Of a stretch of 64,000 nt of DNA, positions 54,397-62,903 are shown piece after piece (within the stretch, counting starts at the first letter, position 1; each line of letters starts with the position of its first letter). Source of the stretch: an uncultured bacterium (lineage in GTDB: Bacteria; Bacteroidota; Bacteroidia; Bacteroidales; Bacteroidaceae); the NCBI GenBank assembly GCA_905215555.1, contig CAJMQU010000002.1, positions 62,001 to 126,000 on the forward strand. Reading direction: 5' to 3'. A program made the translations under genes and the position numbers. Below the pieces are notes generated by a model. That model searched no databases. It saw only the letters and a program-made list of their open reading frames with translations, and had not been told where the DNA came from.

Positions 54397-57222
54397 TTAG
54401 TGGGCCTGAAGCCAGTTCTTACCCCACCCGCAATCGGCTTTCAGGGGCACGTGCATGCGATATGCACGTTCCATCTCTTCGATTACAATTTGTTGCACAA
54501 ACTCTTTTTCAGCCTCTGGAACACTGAAATTTAGCTCGTCGTGCACCTGTAAAATCATCTTTGCTTTCAAATTGTAAGTTTGGAAGCGTTTATAGATGCG
54601 TGCCATGGCAACTTTGATGATGTCGGCGGCACTTCCCTGAATGGGAGCATTGATGGCATTGCGTTCTGCATATCCGCGCACGGTTGCGTTTCTTGAGTTG
54701 ATGTCGGGCAAGAAGCGTTTGCGGTGGAAGATGGTTTCCACGTAGCCTTGTTCGCGAGCTATCTGTATGCTCTTATCCATATATTCACGTACTTGCGGAT
54801 AGGTTTCAAAGTATCCGTCAATCAGTTCCTTGGCCTCTTTACGGTCTACGTTCATACGTTCTGCCAGCCCGAAGATGGAGATGCCGTAGATAATGCCGAA
54901 ATTGGCTGTCTTGGCCTTGCGGCGCATATCGGAGGTGACGTCTTTGATATCTATTTTATATATTTTGGCGGCGGTGGCGGCATGAATGTCATATCCGCTG
55001 AGGAAGGCGTCAATCATGTTCTTGTCTTCACTCAGGTGCGCCATAATGCGCAACTCTATCTGTGAGTAGTCGGCAGAGAAGAATTCGCAACCATCGTCCG
55101 GAATAAAAGCCTTACGGATTTCCTTGCCGTCTTCGTCGCGGATGGGGATATTCTGTAAGTTCGGATTGCTGGAACTGAGTCTCCCTGTAGCCGTAACTGC
55201 TTGGTTGAAAGAGGTATGAATGCGTCCTGTGTGTGGGTTAATCAACAGGGGAAGAGCGTCTACATAAGTCCCCAACAGCTTCTTCAGCCCACGATATTCC
55301 AGAATTTTTCCGATGATGTCATGCTTGTTGCGCAGGCTTTCCAGCACTTCTTCGGAGGTGACGTATTGTCCGGTCTTGGTCTTTTTCGCCTTATCAACGA
55401 TTTTCAGTTTGTCGAACAAGATTTCACCTACCTGCTTGGGTGAGGCGATATTGAATGTCTCGCCTGCCAGTTCGTAGATTTCTTTCTCGATTTCTTGTAG
55501 GCGGGCGGTGAAGTGTTCGGACGTCTGTTTCAGTGCTTCGGTGTCTATGCGGACTCCGTTGCTTTCTATATTGGCAAGTACACGCACCAGAGGCATTTCT
55601 ATTTCGTAGAAGAGATGTTCCACGCCTTGCTCTTTCAGTTCCTTCTCAAGTACGTTCTTCAACTTCAGGGTTACGTCCGCATCTTCGCAGGCATATTTAT
55701 AAACTTCCTCCGGCGGAAGGTCGCGCATGTTTTTCTGGTTCTTTCCTTTCGGGCCGATAAGTTCGTCGATGTGGATGGTTTGATAATGCAGATAAATCTC
55801 CGCCAGATAATCCATGTTATGACGAAGTTCGGGTTGCAGCACGTAATGTGCGAGCATCGTGTCGAAAAGTTCGCCTTTGACTTCCACTCCGTAATTTTGG
55901 AGGACAAGAATGTCATACTTGATATTTTGTCCCACCTTCATCGAATTTTCGTTTTCGTAAAGCGGACGAAACTCATTTACTATTTTTAACGCTTCTTCCC
56001 GTTCGGGTGGAATCGGAACATAGTAAGCCTGATTTTCGGCGTCACTGAAACTCATTCCTACCAATTCCGCCTCCATTGGCTCGGCCGAAGTGGTTTCAGT
56101 ATCTATTGAGAGAATTTTCGTTGTAAGTAACTTTTTAATAATTTTTGCTCTTTTCTCTTCTGTATCAATGAGTTGATAGTCTGTACTGAGCGTTTCTAAA
56201 CGCGCGAGATTTGAATTTTTCGGTTCTTCCGTCCCGTTGGGCGCAAATTCTTCAAACAAATTGCCTTGAACCGGGCCGTTATTTTGGGCAAAAAGCGGAC
56301 CTGCCGAAAAAAGGTCGGGAGCTTCGGAAGAAGGAGAGGGGGAACTGTTTTTTTTGAGTACGCGGTCGATGAGCGTACGAAATTCCATCTCTTCGAAGAT
56401 TTTCCGGAGTTCTTCTTCATTCGGTTCTTCGCGGACGAGTGCTTTCATATCAAGTGTGATGGGGACATCGATTTTGATGGTCGCGAGGAATTTGGAGAAG
56501 GTAATCATTTCGCGGTTGTTTTCTACTTTAGTCTTCAAGGCGCCTTTCAGTTGGTCGGTATGTTCTAGCAGGTTTTCGATACTGCCGAATTCGCTGATTA
56601 GCTTTTGTGCGGTTTTCTCTCCGACGCCCGGGCAACCGGGAATGTTGTCGGAAGCATCGCCCATCAATCCGAGCATATCGATGACTTGCCGGGTGGACTG
56701 GATGTCGAACTTGGCTTTCACTTGTTCTATGCCCATGACCTCAAAGCCGCCTGTGTGTTTGGGACGGTACATGAACACGTTTTCGGATACCAATTGCCCA
56801 TAGTCTTTATCGGGCGTCATCATGTAGGTGGTGATGCCTTGTTTCCCTGCTTCGGTGGCAAGGGTGCCGATGACGTCATCTGCTTCGTATCCCGGCACTT
56901 CGAGGATGGGGATGCGGTATGCGCGGATGATATCCTTTATAATAGGTACGGAGAGTCGTATGGCTTCCGGAGTTTCCTCCCGTTGCGCCTTGTATTGCTC
57001 ATATGCTTCATGGCGGAAGGTGGGGCCGGCAGGGTCGAAAGCGACACCGATATGGCTTGGGTTCTCTTTTTTGAGCACTTCCTCAAGTGTATTTACGAAG
57101 CCCAGGATGGCGGAAGTATTGAATCCTTTGGAGTTGATCCGAGGGTTCTTGATGAACGCGTAATAGGCGCGATATATCAATGCATAAGCATCGAGAAGAA
57201 ACAGTTTATCGTCTGAATTCAT
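54397..57222 (-). CDS. polA: DNA polymerase I
   Basis: This protein is 941 aa from MNSDDKLFLLDAYALIYRAY at 57222; the 11-residue extension is unlikely. The N-terminal 5'-3' exonuclease includes VPGYEADDVIGTLA and LMGDASDNIPGCPGVGEKTA. The proofreading domain includes LSIDTETTSAEP and DTMLAHYVLQPE, so 3'-5' exonuclease residues are present. The polymerase has motif A DYSQIELR, motif B RRKAKTANFGIIYGIS and motif C QVHDELNF. It fills gaps in repair and Okazaki-fragment maturation. Confidence 0.97.
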   Translation of the reverse strand: MNSDDKLFLLDAYALIYRAYYAFIKNPRINSKGFNTSAILGFVNTLEEVLKKENPSHIGVAFDPAGPTFRHEAYEQYKAQREETPEAIRLSVPIIKDIIRAYRIPILEVPGYEADDVIGTLATEAGKQGITTYMMTPDKDYGQLVSENVFMYRPKHTGGFEVMGIEQVKAKFDIQSTRQVIDMLGLMGDASDNIPGCPGVGEKTAQKLISEFGSIENLLEHTDQLKGALKTKVENNREMITFSKFLATIKIDVPITLDMKALVREEPNEEELRKIFEEMEFRTLIDRVLKKNSSPSPSSEAPDLFSAGPLFAQNNGPVQGNLFEEFAPNGTEEPKNSNLARLETLSTDYQLIDTEEKRAKIIKKLLTTKILSIDTETTSAEPMEAELVGMSFSDAENQAYYVPIPPEREEALKIVNEFRPLYENENSMKVGQNIKYDILVLQNYGVEVKGELFDTMLAHYVLQPELRHNMDYLAEIYLHYQTIHIDELIGPKGKNQKNMRDLPPEEVYKYACEDADVTLKLKNVLEKELKEQGVEHLFYEIEMPLVRVLANIESNGVRIDTEALKQTSEHFTARLQEIEKEIYELAGETFNIASPKQVGEILFDKLKIVDKAKKTKTGQYVTSEEVLESLRNKHDIIGKILEYRGLKKLLGTYVDALPLLINPHTGRIHTSFNQAVTATGRLSSSNPNLQNIPIRDEDGKEIRKAFIPDDGCEFFSADYSQIELRIMAHLSEDKNMIDAFLSGYDIHAATAAKIYKIDIKDVTSDMRRKAKTANFGIIYGISIFGLAERMNVDRKEAKELIDGYFETYPQVREYMDKSIQIAREQGYVETIFHRKRFLPDINSRNATVRGYAERNAINAPIQGSAADIIKVAMARIYKRFQTYNLKAKMILQVHDELNFSVPEAEKEFVQQIVIEEMERAYRMHVPLKADCGWGKNWLQAH

Positions 57223-57308
57223 ATATTTATCCTTTTTTTCATGGTAAAAGTACAAAAAAATACGGTATTAACTGTTTTATTACTATTTTTGTGGGAAAAT
57301 AGCGATGC

Positions 57309-58283
57309 ATGGACAACTCATCACTTATAAAATCTCCGATAGAGGCAGAACTGGATGACTTTAAGAAGCTGTTCGACACTTCACTTACCAGTTCCAACTT
57401 TTTACTGAATGAAGCAATTTCGCACATTCGGAAAAAGAATGGGAAAATGATGCGTCCGATGTTGCTCTTGCTGATAGCCAAACTGTATGGTCCGGTTTGT
57501 CCTGAGACTCTTCACGCAGCGGTTTCTCTTGAATTATTGCATACGGCCAGTCTGGTTCATGACGATGTGGTGGATGAAAGCACCGAACGTAGGGGGCAGT
57601 TGTCGGTGAATGCCATATATAATAATAAGGTAGCGGTGCTGGTGGGTGACTATCTGTTGGCAACCTCACTTGTGCAGGTGGGCAAGACGCATAATTATGC
57701 TATTATCGACGTGGTTTCCCGCTTGGGGCAGAACTTGTCGGAAGGGGAGCTTCTTCAGCTTTCCAATGTAAGCAACCTCCAGTTCTCTGAAGAAATCTAT
57801 TTCGACGTAATCCGTAAGAAGACGGCTGTGCTCTTTGCGGCTTGCACCAAAGCGGGTGCTCTTTCGGTGGGAGCGACCGATGAACAGGCTGAATTTGCCC
57901 GTTTATTCGGTGAATATATCGGCCTTTGCTTTCAGATTAAGGATGATATTTTCGACTATTATGACAGCAAGGAGATAGGTAAACCTACGGGCAACGATAT
58001 GCTCGAAGGTAAGTTGACGCTTCCTGCACTCTATGCTTTGAACTCGACTTGCGACAAGGCAGCCGGAGAAATCGCCATGAAGGTGAAGGAGGGTGCTGCT
58101 ACCCCCGATGAAATCGCCCGTTTAATCGAGTTTTCCAAGCAACATGGAGGAATTGAATATGCTGTGAAGACCATGCATGCATATAAGGAAAAGGCCATGT
58201 CTTTGCTGGCTACTTTGCCCGATACAGATGTGAAAACGGCTCTTGCCGCTTATTTGGATTATGTGGTGGATAGGGACAAATGA
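57309..58283 (+). CDS. Polyprenyl synthetase (trans-isoprenyl diphosphate synthase)
   Basis: This 324-aa protein has the first Asp-rich motif LVHDDVVDES (about residues 80-89) and the second QIKDDIFDYY (about residues 212-221), plus KKNGKMMRPML and GEXXQL-type GELLQLSN. It condenses isopentenyl diphosphate onto allylic diphosphates to make the long chain for menaquinone. An octaprenyl-type product is likely but chain length is not determinable by eye. It is divergent from polA; a TATTTTTG -7-like box lies just upstream. Confidence 0.94.
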   Translation: MDNSSLIKSPIEAELDDFKKLFDTSLTSSNFLLNEAISHIRKKNGKMMRPMLLLLIAKLYGPVCPETLHAAVSLELLHTASLVHDDVVDESTERRGQLSVNAIYNNKVAVLVGDYLLATSLVQVGKTHNYAIIDVVSRLGQNLSEGELLQLSNVSNLQFSEEIYFDVIRKKTAVLFAACTKAGALSVGATDEQAEFARLFGEYIGLCFQIKDDIFDYYDSKEIGKPTGNDMLEGKLTLPALYALNSTCDKAAGEIAMKVKEGAATPDEIARLIEFSKQHGGIEYAVKTMHAYKEKAMSLLATLPDTDVKTALAAYLDYVVDRDK

Positions 58284-58286
58284 TAG

Positions 58287-58306
58287 GGGCGAATAGTCAT
58301 TCGCCC
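58287..58306. terminator. Short hairpin between convergent genes
   Basis: GGGCGAAT (58287-58294) pairs with 58299-58306 around AGTC, between the synthase and deoC stops. No strong T-run is present. It resembles the GCGGGCGAATA stem after the 513-aa gene. Confidence 0.5.
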
Positions 58307-58331
58307 GCTATGCATAAAGCGATTGCCCCGT

Positions 58332-59234
58332 TTAGAAGAATTTCATTTCCTCCCCTTTGATTTCAGAGAGCAAAAGATTGGCCAGACGGCTGGTTCCCAA
58401 ACGGAACCATTGATTATCAAGCCATTCCTCACCAAGAACTTCTTTGACGATGGTATAGTAAATAACAGCATCATTTACGGTATTGATGCCTCCGGCGGGC
58501 TTGAAACCTACCTTGTTGCCGGTTGTGTGGTAATACTCCTTGATGGCCTGGCACATCACGTAGGCAGCTTCCGGCGTTGCGGCAGGTTGTTGTTTCCCGG
58601 TAGAGGTTTTGATGAAATCCGCGCCCGAATACATGGATAGGATAGAGGCCTTCATAATATTGGAAGCCGTCTTCAGGGCACCTGTTTCCAGGATGACTTT
58701 CATGTGATGTTCTTTACAGACATCTTTCAGTTCCTGTATTTCTTCACACATACTTTCGTAATCTCCGCTCAGGAACTTGCCCACAGAAATGACGATATCT
58801 ATTTCATCCGCACCTTCCATCAGCGCCATAGCGGTTTCTGCGACTTTCACTTCGGTGAAGGTTTGGGAAGAAGGGAATCCGGCGGAAACACAGGCGATCT
58901 TTACATCTTCCACTTCAAGTGTACTCTTGACGATTTCTGCGAAATTGGGGTAGACACAGATGGCTGCAACATTCTCCAAATCGGGGAATTCATCGTCGAA
59001 CTGATTCACTTTCTCTGTGAATTTCATCACGCTTTCATCGCTGTCCGTTGTATTCAGCGTGGTAAGGTCGATACAGTGGAACAAGAACTTTTTGACTTCT
59101 TCCGTATGGTTTCCGGGTACTTTTTCTGCGATGAGTTTTGCTACTTTGGCAGCTACTTCTGCATCGTCCAGCTGGGTTTTGTACTTTGCCAATGCGGCAT
59201 CATACTTGCTTTGTGTGGATTCATTCTTCTCCAT
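58332..59234 (-). CDS. deoC: Deoxyribose-phosphate aldolase
   Basis: This protein is about 300 aa from MEKNESTQSKYDAALAKY at 59234 (ATG at 59240 is possible). A class I aldolase barrel shows VKFLFHCIDLTTL-like and KVILETGAL motifs, the Schiff-base region DFIKTSTGK and KPAGGI with the second conserved Lys. It cleaves 2-deoxyribose 5-phosphate to glyceraldehyde 3-phosphate and acetaldehyde. Its 5' end overlaps the mazG-like stop by several codons, so the dtd-mazG-deoC run is translationally coupled. Confidence 0.94.
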   Translation of the reverse strand: MEKNESTQSKYDAALAKYKTQLDDAEVAAKVAKLIAEKVPGNHTEEVKKFLFHCIDLTTLNTTDSDESVMKFTEKVNQFDDEFPDLENVAAICVYPNFAEIVKSTLEVEDVKIACVSAGFPSSQTFTEVKVAETAMALMEGADEIDIVISVGKFLSGDYESMCEEIQELKDVCKEHHMKVILETGALKTASNIMKASILSMYSGADFIKTSTGKQQPAATPEAAYVMCQAIKEYYHTTGNKVGFKPAGGINTVNDAVIYYTIVKEVLGEEWLDNQWFRLGTSRLANLLLSEIKGEEMKFF

Positions 59235-59562
59235 GGTCATGCAATTTAGGATTATTGATATGTCGGGTATTGTCCCGTTTGGTTTTCTTCTCCAGATTGC
59301 GGGCAAACGCTTCTTCGATGTTTACGCCCGTCTGATTGGCAATGCAGAGGAGTACCCAGAGGACATCCGCTATTTCGTCATCGATATTGTCTTTTTCTCC
59401 TTCTTTGAAGGACTGGTCACCGTATTTGCGGGACATAACTCTTGCCAGTTCGCCTACCTCCTCGGTAAGGACGGCCATATTAGTGAGTTCGCTGAAGTAG
59501 CGTACACCGTACTTTTTGATCCAGCTATCTACTTGTAGCTGAGCTTCTTCTAATGTCATCAT
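59221..59562 (-). CDS. MazG-like nucleotide pyrophosphohydrolase
   Basis: This 113-aa cytosolic protein has the EExxE motif LTEEVGELARVMSRKYGD and the DDEIADVLWVLLCIAN metal-binding helix of the MazG/dUTPase-like all-alpha fold. It is a single-domain member like RS21-C6/MazG-like proteins that hydrolyse non-canonical or damaged nucleoside triphosphates. Its start overlaps the dtd stop by 4 bp (ATGA-like) and its end overlaps the deoC start. Confidence 0.88.
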   Translation of the reverse strand: MMTLEEAQLQVDSWIKKYGVRYFSELTNMAVLTEEVGELARVMSRKYGDQSFKEGEKDNIDDEIADVLWVLLCIANQTGVNIEEAFARNLEKKTKRDNTRHINNPKLHDHGEE

Positions 59563-60011
59563 TCCTTGTTTTTTGTATCCATACAGATGGTCACGGGGCC
59601 ATCATTCAATAATTCTACCTTCATGTCAGCGCCGAATTCACCGGTGCCTATTTCTTTGCCTAATGAAGAACTCAATTCCCGGCAAAACTGTTCATACAAC
59701 GGGACGGATATTTCTGGTTTAGCTGCCCGTATGTACGAGGGACGGTTGCCTTTCTTGGTGGATGCATGGAGGGTGAATTGGCTGATTACCAGTATCTCAC
59801 CGTCAATGTCGAGAATGGATTTGTTCATCACTCCGTTTTCATCGTCAAAGATGCGGAGGTTGACAATCTTTTTGCAGAGCCAGTCGATGTCTTCCCGGCT
59901 GTCTGTATCTTCGATGCCTACCAGTATCAAAAGTCCTTTTCCTATAGCAGATTTACAAGTTCCATTGATTGTAACGGATGCGTGTCCGGTACGTTGTATG
60001 ACTATTCTCAT
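59559..60011 (-). CDS. dtd: D-aminoacyl-tRNA deacylase
   Basis: This 150-aa protein begins MRIVIQRTGHASVTING. Family motifs SQFTLHASTKKGNRPS and the cross-subunit NDGPVTI (Gly-cisPro) are intact. It removes D-amino acids mischarged onto tRNA. It is the first gene of the dtd-mazG-deoC operon. A TAACTTTG -7 box lies at 60049-60056 (minus), placing the start about 30 nt before the ATG. Confidence 0.95.
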   Translation of the reverse strand: MRIVIQRTGHASVTINGTCKSAIGKGLLILVGIEDTDSREDIDWLCKKIVNLRIFDDENGVMNKSILDIDGEILVISQFTLHASTKKGNRPSYIRAAKPEISVPLYEQFCRELSSSLGKEIGTGEFGADMKVELLNDGPVTICMDTKNKE

Positions 60012-60453
60012 GTTCCTTTATCCTAATCTTTTAATCTTTTCCGGATTGCAAAGTTACGAATAAATTCGTGATTGCTTGTAATTTGGATATATGATTATTC
60101 CCTGATAAGGTTATTGGATGGGGATTTGTTCATTTCTGAAAGGAATGAGTCTTTCGTCCGTTGGTGAAGACTGCTTTCGTACAGTCAATTATAAGTTTAA
60201 AGATAAATTATCACCCGTTTTGTCCGAAGGTTTTGATTTATCGGAGAAAAGATGAAAATGTGTGGTTGTGATTATTTGTATTATAGGGGCTTAAGAAACG
60301 TGTATCTCACATGGCAGCTGGGATTCCCTCGCATAACGACTGAGGGTACGTCAAATAACGTCTCTGATCGGATGTAAATATAGAAGATGAACCTCAAGTA
60401 CCGCTTGCTCCCATATACCTATATAGAAATAAACAAGTATGAGCTGCGAATTA
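60012..60453. other. Gene-free intergenic stretch
   Basis: Apart from the dtd -7 box (60049-60056), this 442-bp gap holds no ORF with homology I recognise, no tRNA and no strong terminator. A short CCCTC/GAGGG hairpin occurs at about 60328-60348. It could contain a small RNA, but nothing in the sequence shows this. Confidence 0.5.
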
Positions 60454-62289
60454 CTAGAGCTTTTCCATTCCGAAATACTCTTTAATAACTCTTGCTTTTG
60501 CTTCTCCTGTCACCGCTGTAAGAGCTTCCAAAGACGCTTCTTTGATGCGTTTCACGCTCTTGAACTCTTTGAGCAGGGCAGCCTTTGTCTTCTCGCCGAT
60601 GCCTTTTATCTCATCCAGTTCGGAGGCGATCTGTCGTTTGCTGCGTTTGTCGCGATGGAAGGTGATGGCAAAACGGTGAACCTCGTCTTGTATCTGCGTC
60701 AGAAGCCGGAACAGGGGAGTGTTTTGTTTTAATCCGATGGTTTGCGGTGGAAAACCGTAGAGCAGTTCTGAGGTGCGGTGCTTGCCGTCTTTGGCAAGTC
60801 CGGCGATAGGGATGTTAAGGTTCAGTTCATCCAGGACTTCTTTTACGGCGCTCATTTGCCCTTTTCCGCCGTCGGTAATAAGGAGGTCGGGTAGGGAGGC
60901 ATTCTCTTCAACAGCGCGCTGGTAACGGCGTCTGACGACCTCTTTCATCGATGCATAGTCATCTGCGCCTACTACCGTCTTTATATTGTACTTTCTATAG
61001 TCCTGTTTAGAGGGTTTTGCTTTCTTAAATACCACACAGGCAGCCACGGGGTCGGAACCTTGGATATTCGAGTTGTCAAAACACTCTATCTGTATCGGCA
61101 GGCGGTCCAGATGCAATTCATCCTGTATTTCTTTCATCAGCCGGACGCTTCTCTGTTCCGGATTCAGTTTCTCGGCCTGTTTCATGCGGTCGGCCTTATA
61201 CTGCTTCACGTTCAGGATGGAAAGATCCAGCAACTTCTTCTTGTCTCCTCGCTGGGGGATGGTGAAAACGACATCTTTCAGCTCCATATCCACTTCGAAA
61301 GGTACGATGATTTCGCGTGAAAGGCTCTTGTAGCGTTCGCGCATTTCGATAATGCCCAGCTGGAGCAGTTCTTCTTTCGTCTCGTTCAACCGCTTTTTAT
61401 ATTCGAAGGTAAATGCTTGGTTGATGGCGCCGTTTGTGATGTGCAGGTAATTGATGAAAGCTGATCTCTCGTCGCTATCCTCCTCTATGGCAAATACGTC
61501 AATGTTGTGCAGTACATTGCTCACGACTTCCGATTTAGCACGGTAATTCTCAATCAGTATATACTTCTCCTTGACCCTTTGCGCTTCCTCAAATTTCATT
61601 TCCGCTGCCAGTTCCTGCATTTGCTGGAACAACATCCGTTCTATCTCTTGGGTATTCCCTTTAAGGATTTCCTTGATTTCACCGATGTTTTTCATGTAGT
61701 CATCCAGTGATTGTTTGCCTACGCAAGGGCCTGCACAGTTCTTTATGTGGTATTCCAGGCAGACATTGAACTTGCCTGCGGTGATGTTTCCGGGTGAAAG
61801 ATTGAGGTTGCAAGTGCGCAACGGATATAAATGCTTGATGAGATCGAGCAGTGCATTCATGGAGGGTATATGGCTGTACGGGCCGTAATAAGAAGAGCCG
61901 TTGCGTATGATCTTGCGTGTTTTGAATATCCGCGGGAAATATTCGTTTTGGACACAGATGGAAGGGTAAGTCTTGTCGTCCTTCAGAAGAACGTTGTATC
62001 GCGGCTTATACTTCTTGATCAGATTGTTCTCTAACAGCAGTGCGTCTTCTTCGGTGTTTACGACGATGTAGCGTATGTCTGCGATCTTGCTGACAAGTAC
62101 CCTCGTTTTGCCCGGTTCGTGCTCTTTGTTGAAATAGGAGGAAACCCTTCGCTTTAAGTTTTTAGCTTTGCCTACGTATATGATAACCCCTTCGGTATTC
62201 AGATATTGATAGATACCGGGGCTTTCGGGGAGATTCAATACGATCCCTTTCAGATATTCGCTGGTTTTCAGTTCCGGGCTATTCTCCAT
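60454..62289 (-). CDS. uvrC: Excinuclease ABC subunit C
   Basis: This 611-aa protein has an N-terminal GIY-YIG nuclease (GIYQYLNTEGVIIYVGKAKN, about residues 24-43), a Cys-rich segment (EYHIKNCAGPCVGKQS), a UVR motif near residues 205-235, an RNase-H-like second nuclease (IECFDNSNIQGSDPVAACVV, LLITDGGKGQ) and C-terminal helix-hairpin-helices (LDEIKGIGEKTKAALLKEF). It makes both incisions in nucleotide excision repair. It lies 33 bp after apt in the same direction. Confidence 0.97.
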   Translation of the reverse strand: MENSPELKTSEYLKGIVLNLPESPGIYQYLNTEGVIIYVGKAKNLKRRVSSYFNKEHEPGKTRVLVSKIADIRYIVVNTEEDALLLENNLIKKYKPRYNVLLKDDKTYPSICVQNEYFPRIFKTRKIIRNGSSYYGPYSHIPSMNALLDLIKHLYPLRTCNLNLSPGNITAGKFNVCLEYHIKNCAGPCVGKQSLDDYMKNIGEIKEILKGNTQEIERMLFQQMQELAAEMKFEEAQRVKEKYILIENYRAKSEVVSNVLHNIDVFAIEEDSDERSAFINYLHITNGAINQAFTFEYKKRLNETKEELLQLGIIEMRERYKSLSREIIVPFEVDMELKDVVFTIPQRGDKKKLLDLSILNVKQYKADRMKQAEKLNPEQRSVRLMKEIQDELHLDRLPIQIECFDNSNIQGSDPVAACVVFKKAKPSKQDYRKYNIKTVVGADDYASMKEVVRRRYQRAVEENASLPDLLITDGGKGQMSAVKEVLDELNLNIPIAGLAKDGKHRTSELLYGFPPQTIGLKQNTPLFRLLTQIQDEVHRFAITFHRDKRSKRQIASELDEIKGIGEKTKAALLKEFKSVKRIKEASLEALTAVTGEAKARVIKEYFGMEKL

Positions 62290-62322
62290 ATATTTCTTCA
62301 GTCTGTTCGATTAAGGAGTCGA

Positions 62323-62847
62323 TTATAAAGAAAGTACCGACTGCACGTCTATATCTTTGCAGAATAGATCCTTTCCATGCAAATCTTTCAATTCGATGAT
62401 GAAGTTTACATAAATCTTCTTCGGATTCATCTTCTGCACTAACTTGCAGGCTGCTTCCATTGTTCCGCCTGTGGCAAGCAAGTCATCGTGGAGCAATACA
62501 ACATCATTTTCATCCAGAGCATCTTTGTGTATCTGAATGGTGTCTTTGCCATATTCCTTGTCGTAGCTTTCTTCTATTGTTTCTGCGGGAAGCTTGCCGG
62601 GTTTACGGATAGGGATGAAACCTGCGCCCAGGCGGGTGGCAAGGATAGGACCCATAATGAATCCTCTTGATTCAATGCCTACGACTTTCGTGATGCCTTT
62701 GTCTTTATACATCTCGTACATAGTGTCCGACAGTTCCTGCAGTCCGGCAGGGTCTTTGAACAATGTCGTTACGTCGTAGAAGAGAATTCCCGGTATAGGA
62801 AAGTCGGGGATTTCCCGAATGCTTTTAGCAAGAGTTTCTTTGCTCAT
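62323..62847 (-). CDS. apt: Adenine phosphoribosyltransferase
   Basis: This 174-aa cytosolic type I phosphoribosyltransferase has the substrate motif VVGIESRGFIMGPILA, RKPGKLPAET and the PRPP loop VVLLHDDLLATGGTMEAA. It salvages adenine to AMP. Length is normal. It lies between mnmG (56 bp upstream, with a parS-like site in the gap) and uvrC. Confidence 0.96.
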   Translation of the reverse strand: MSKETLAKSIREIPDFPIPGILFYDVTTLFKDPAGLQELSDTMYEMYKDKGITKVVGIESRGFIMGPILATRLGAGFIPIRKPGKLPAETIEESYDKEYGKDTIQIHKDALDENDVVLLHDDLLATGGTMEAACKLVQKMNPKKIYVNFIIELKDLHGKDLFCKDIDVQSVLSL

Positions 62848-62880
62848 AATCAGTATTTTTAATGCGTTTATTAATTCTTT

Positions 62881-62896
62881 TGTTTCACGTGGAACG
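62881..62896. promoter_or_regulatory. parS-like ParB-binding site
   Basis: TGTTTCACGTGGAACG fits the general parS pattern TGTTnCACGTGnAACA at every specified base except the last. It lies in the 56-bp gap between mnmG and apt. parS sites cluster near the chromosome origin, and mnmG (gidA) is often an origin neighbour in bacteria. A ParB/Noc-type site is the simplest reading. It could also be chance or a different regulator's site. Confidence 0.65.
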
Positions 62897-62903
62897 TTCC
62901 GTG

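Noticed and set aside
60012..60453. tRNA or structured RNA gene
   Set aside because: No cloverleaf with a T-loop GGTTCRANYCC core was found and only a weak hairpin is visible.
61073..61333. Overlapping plus-strand frames within uvrC
   Set aside because: They are antisense shadows of a well-conserved gene.
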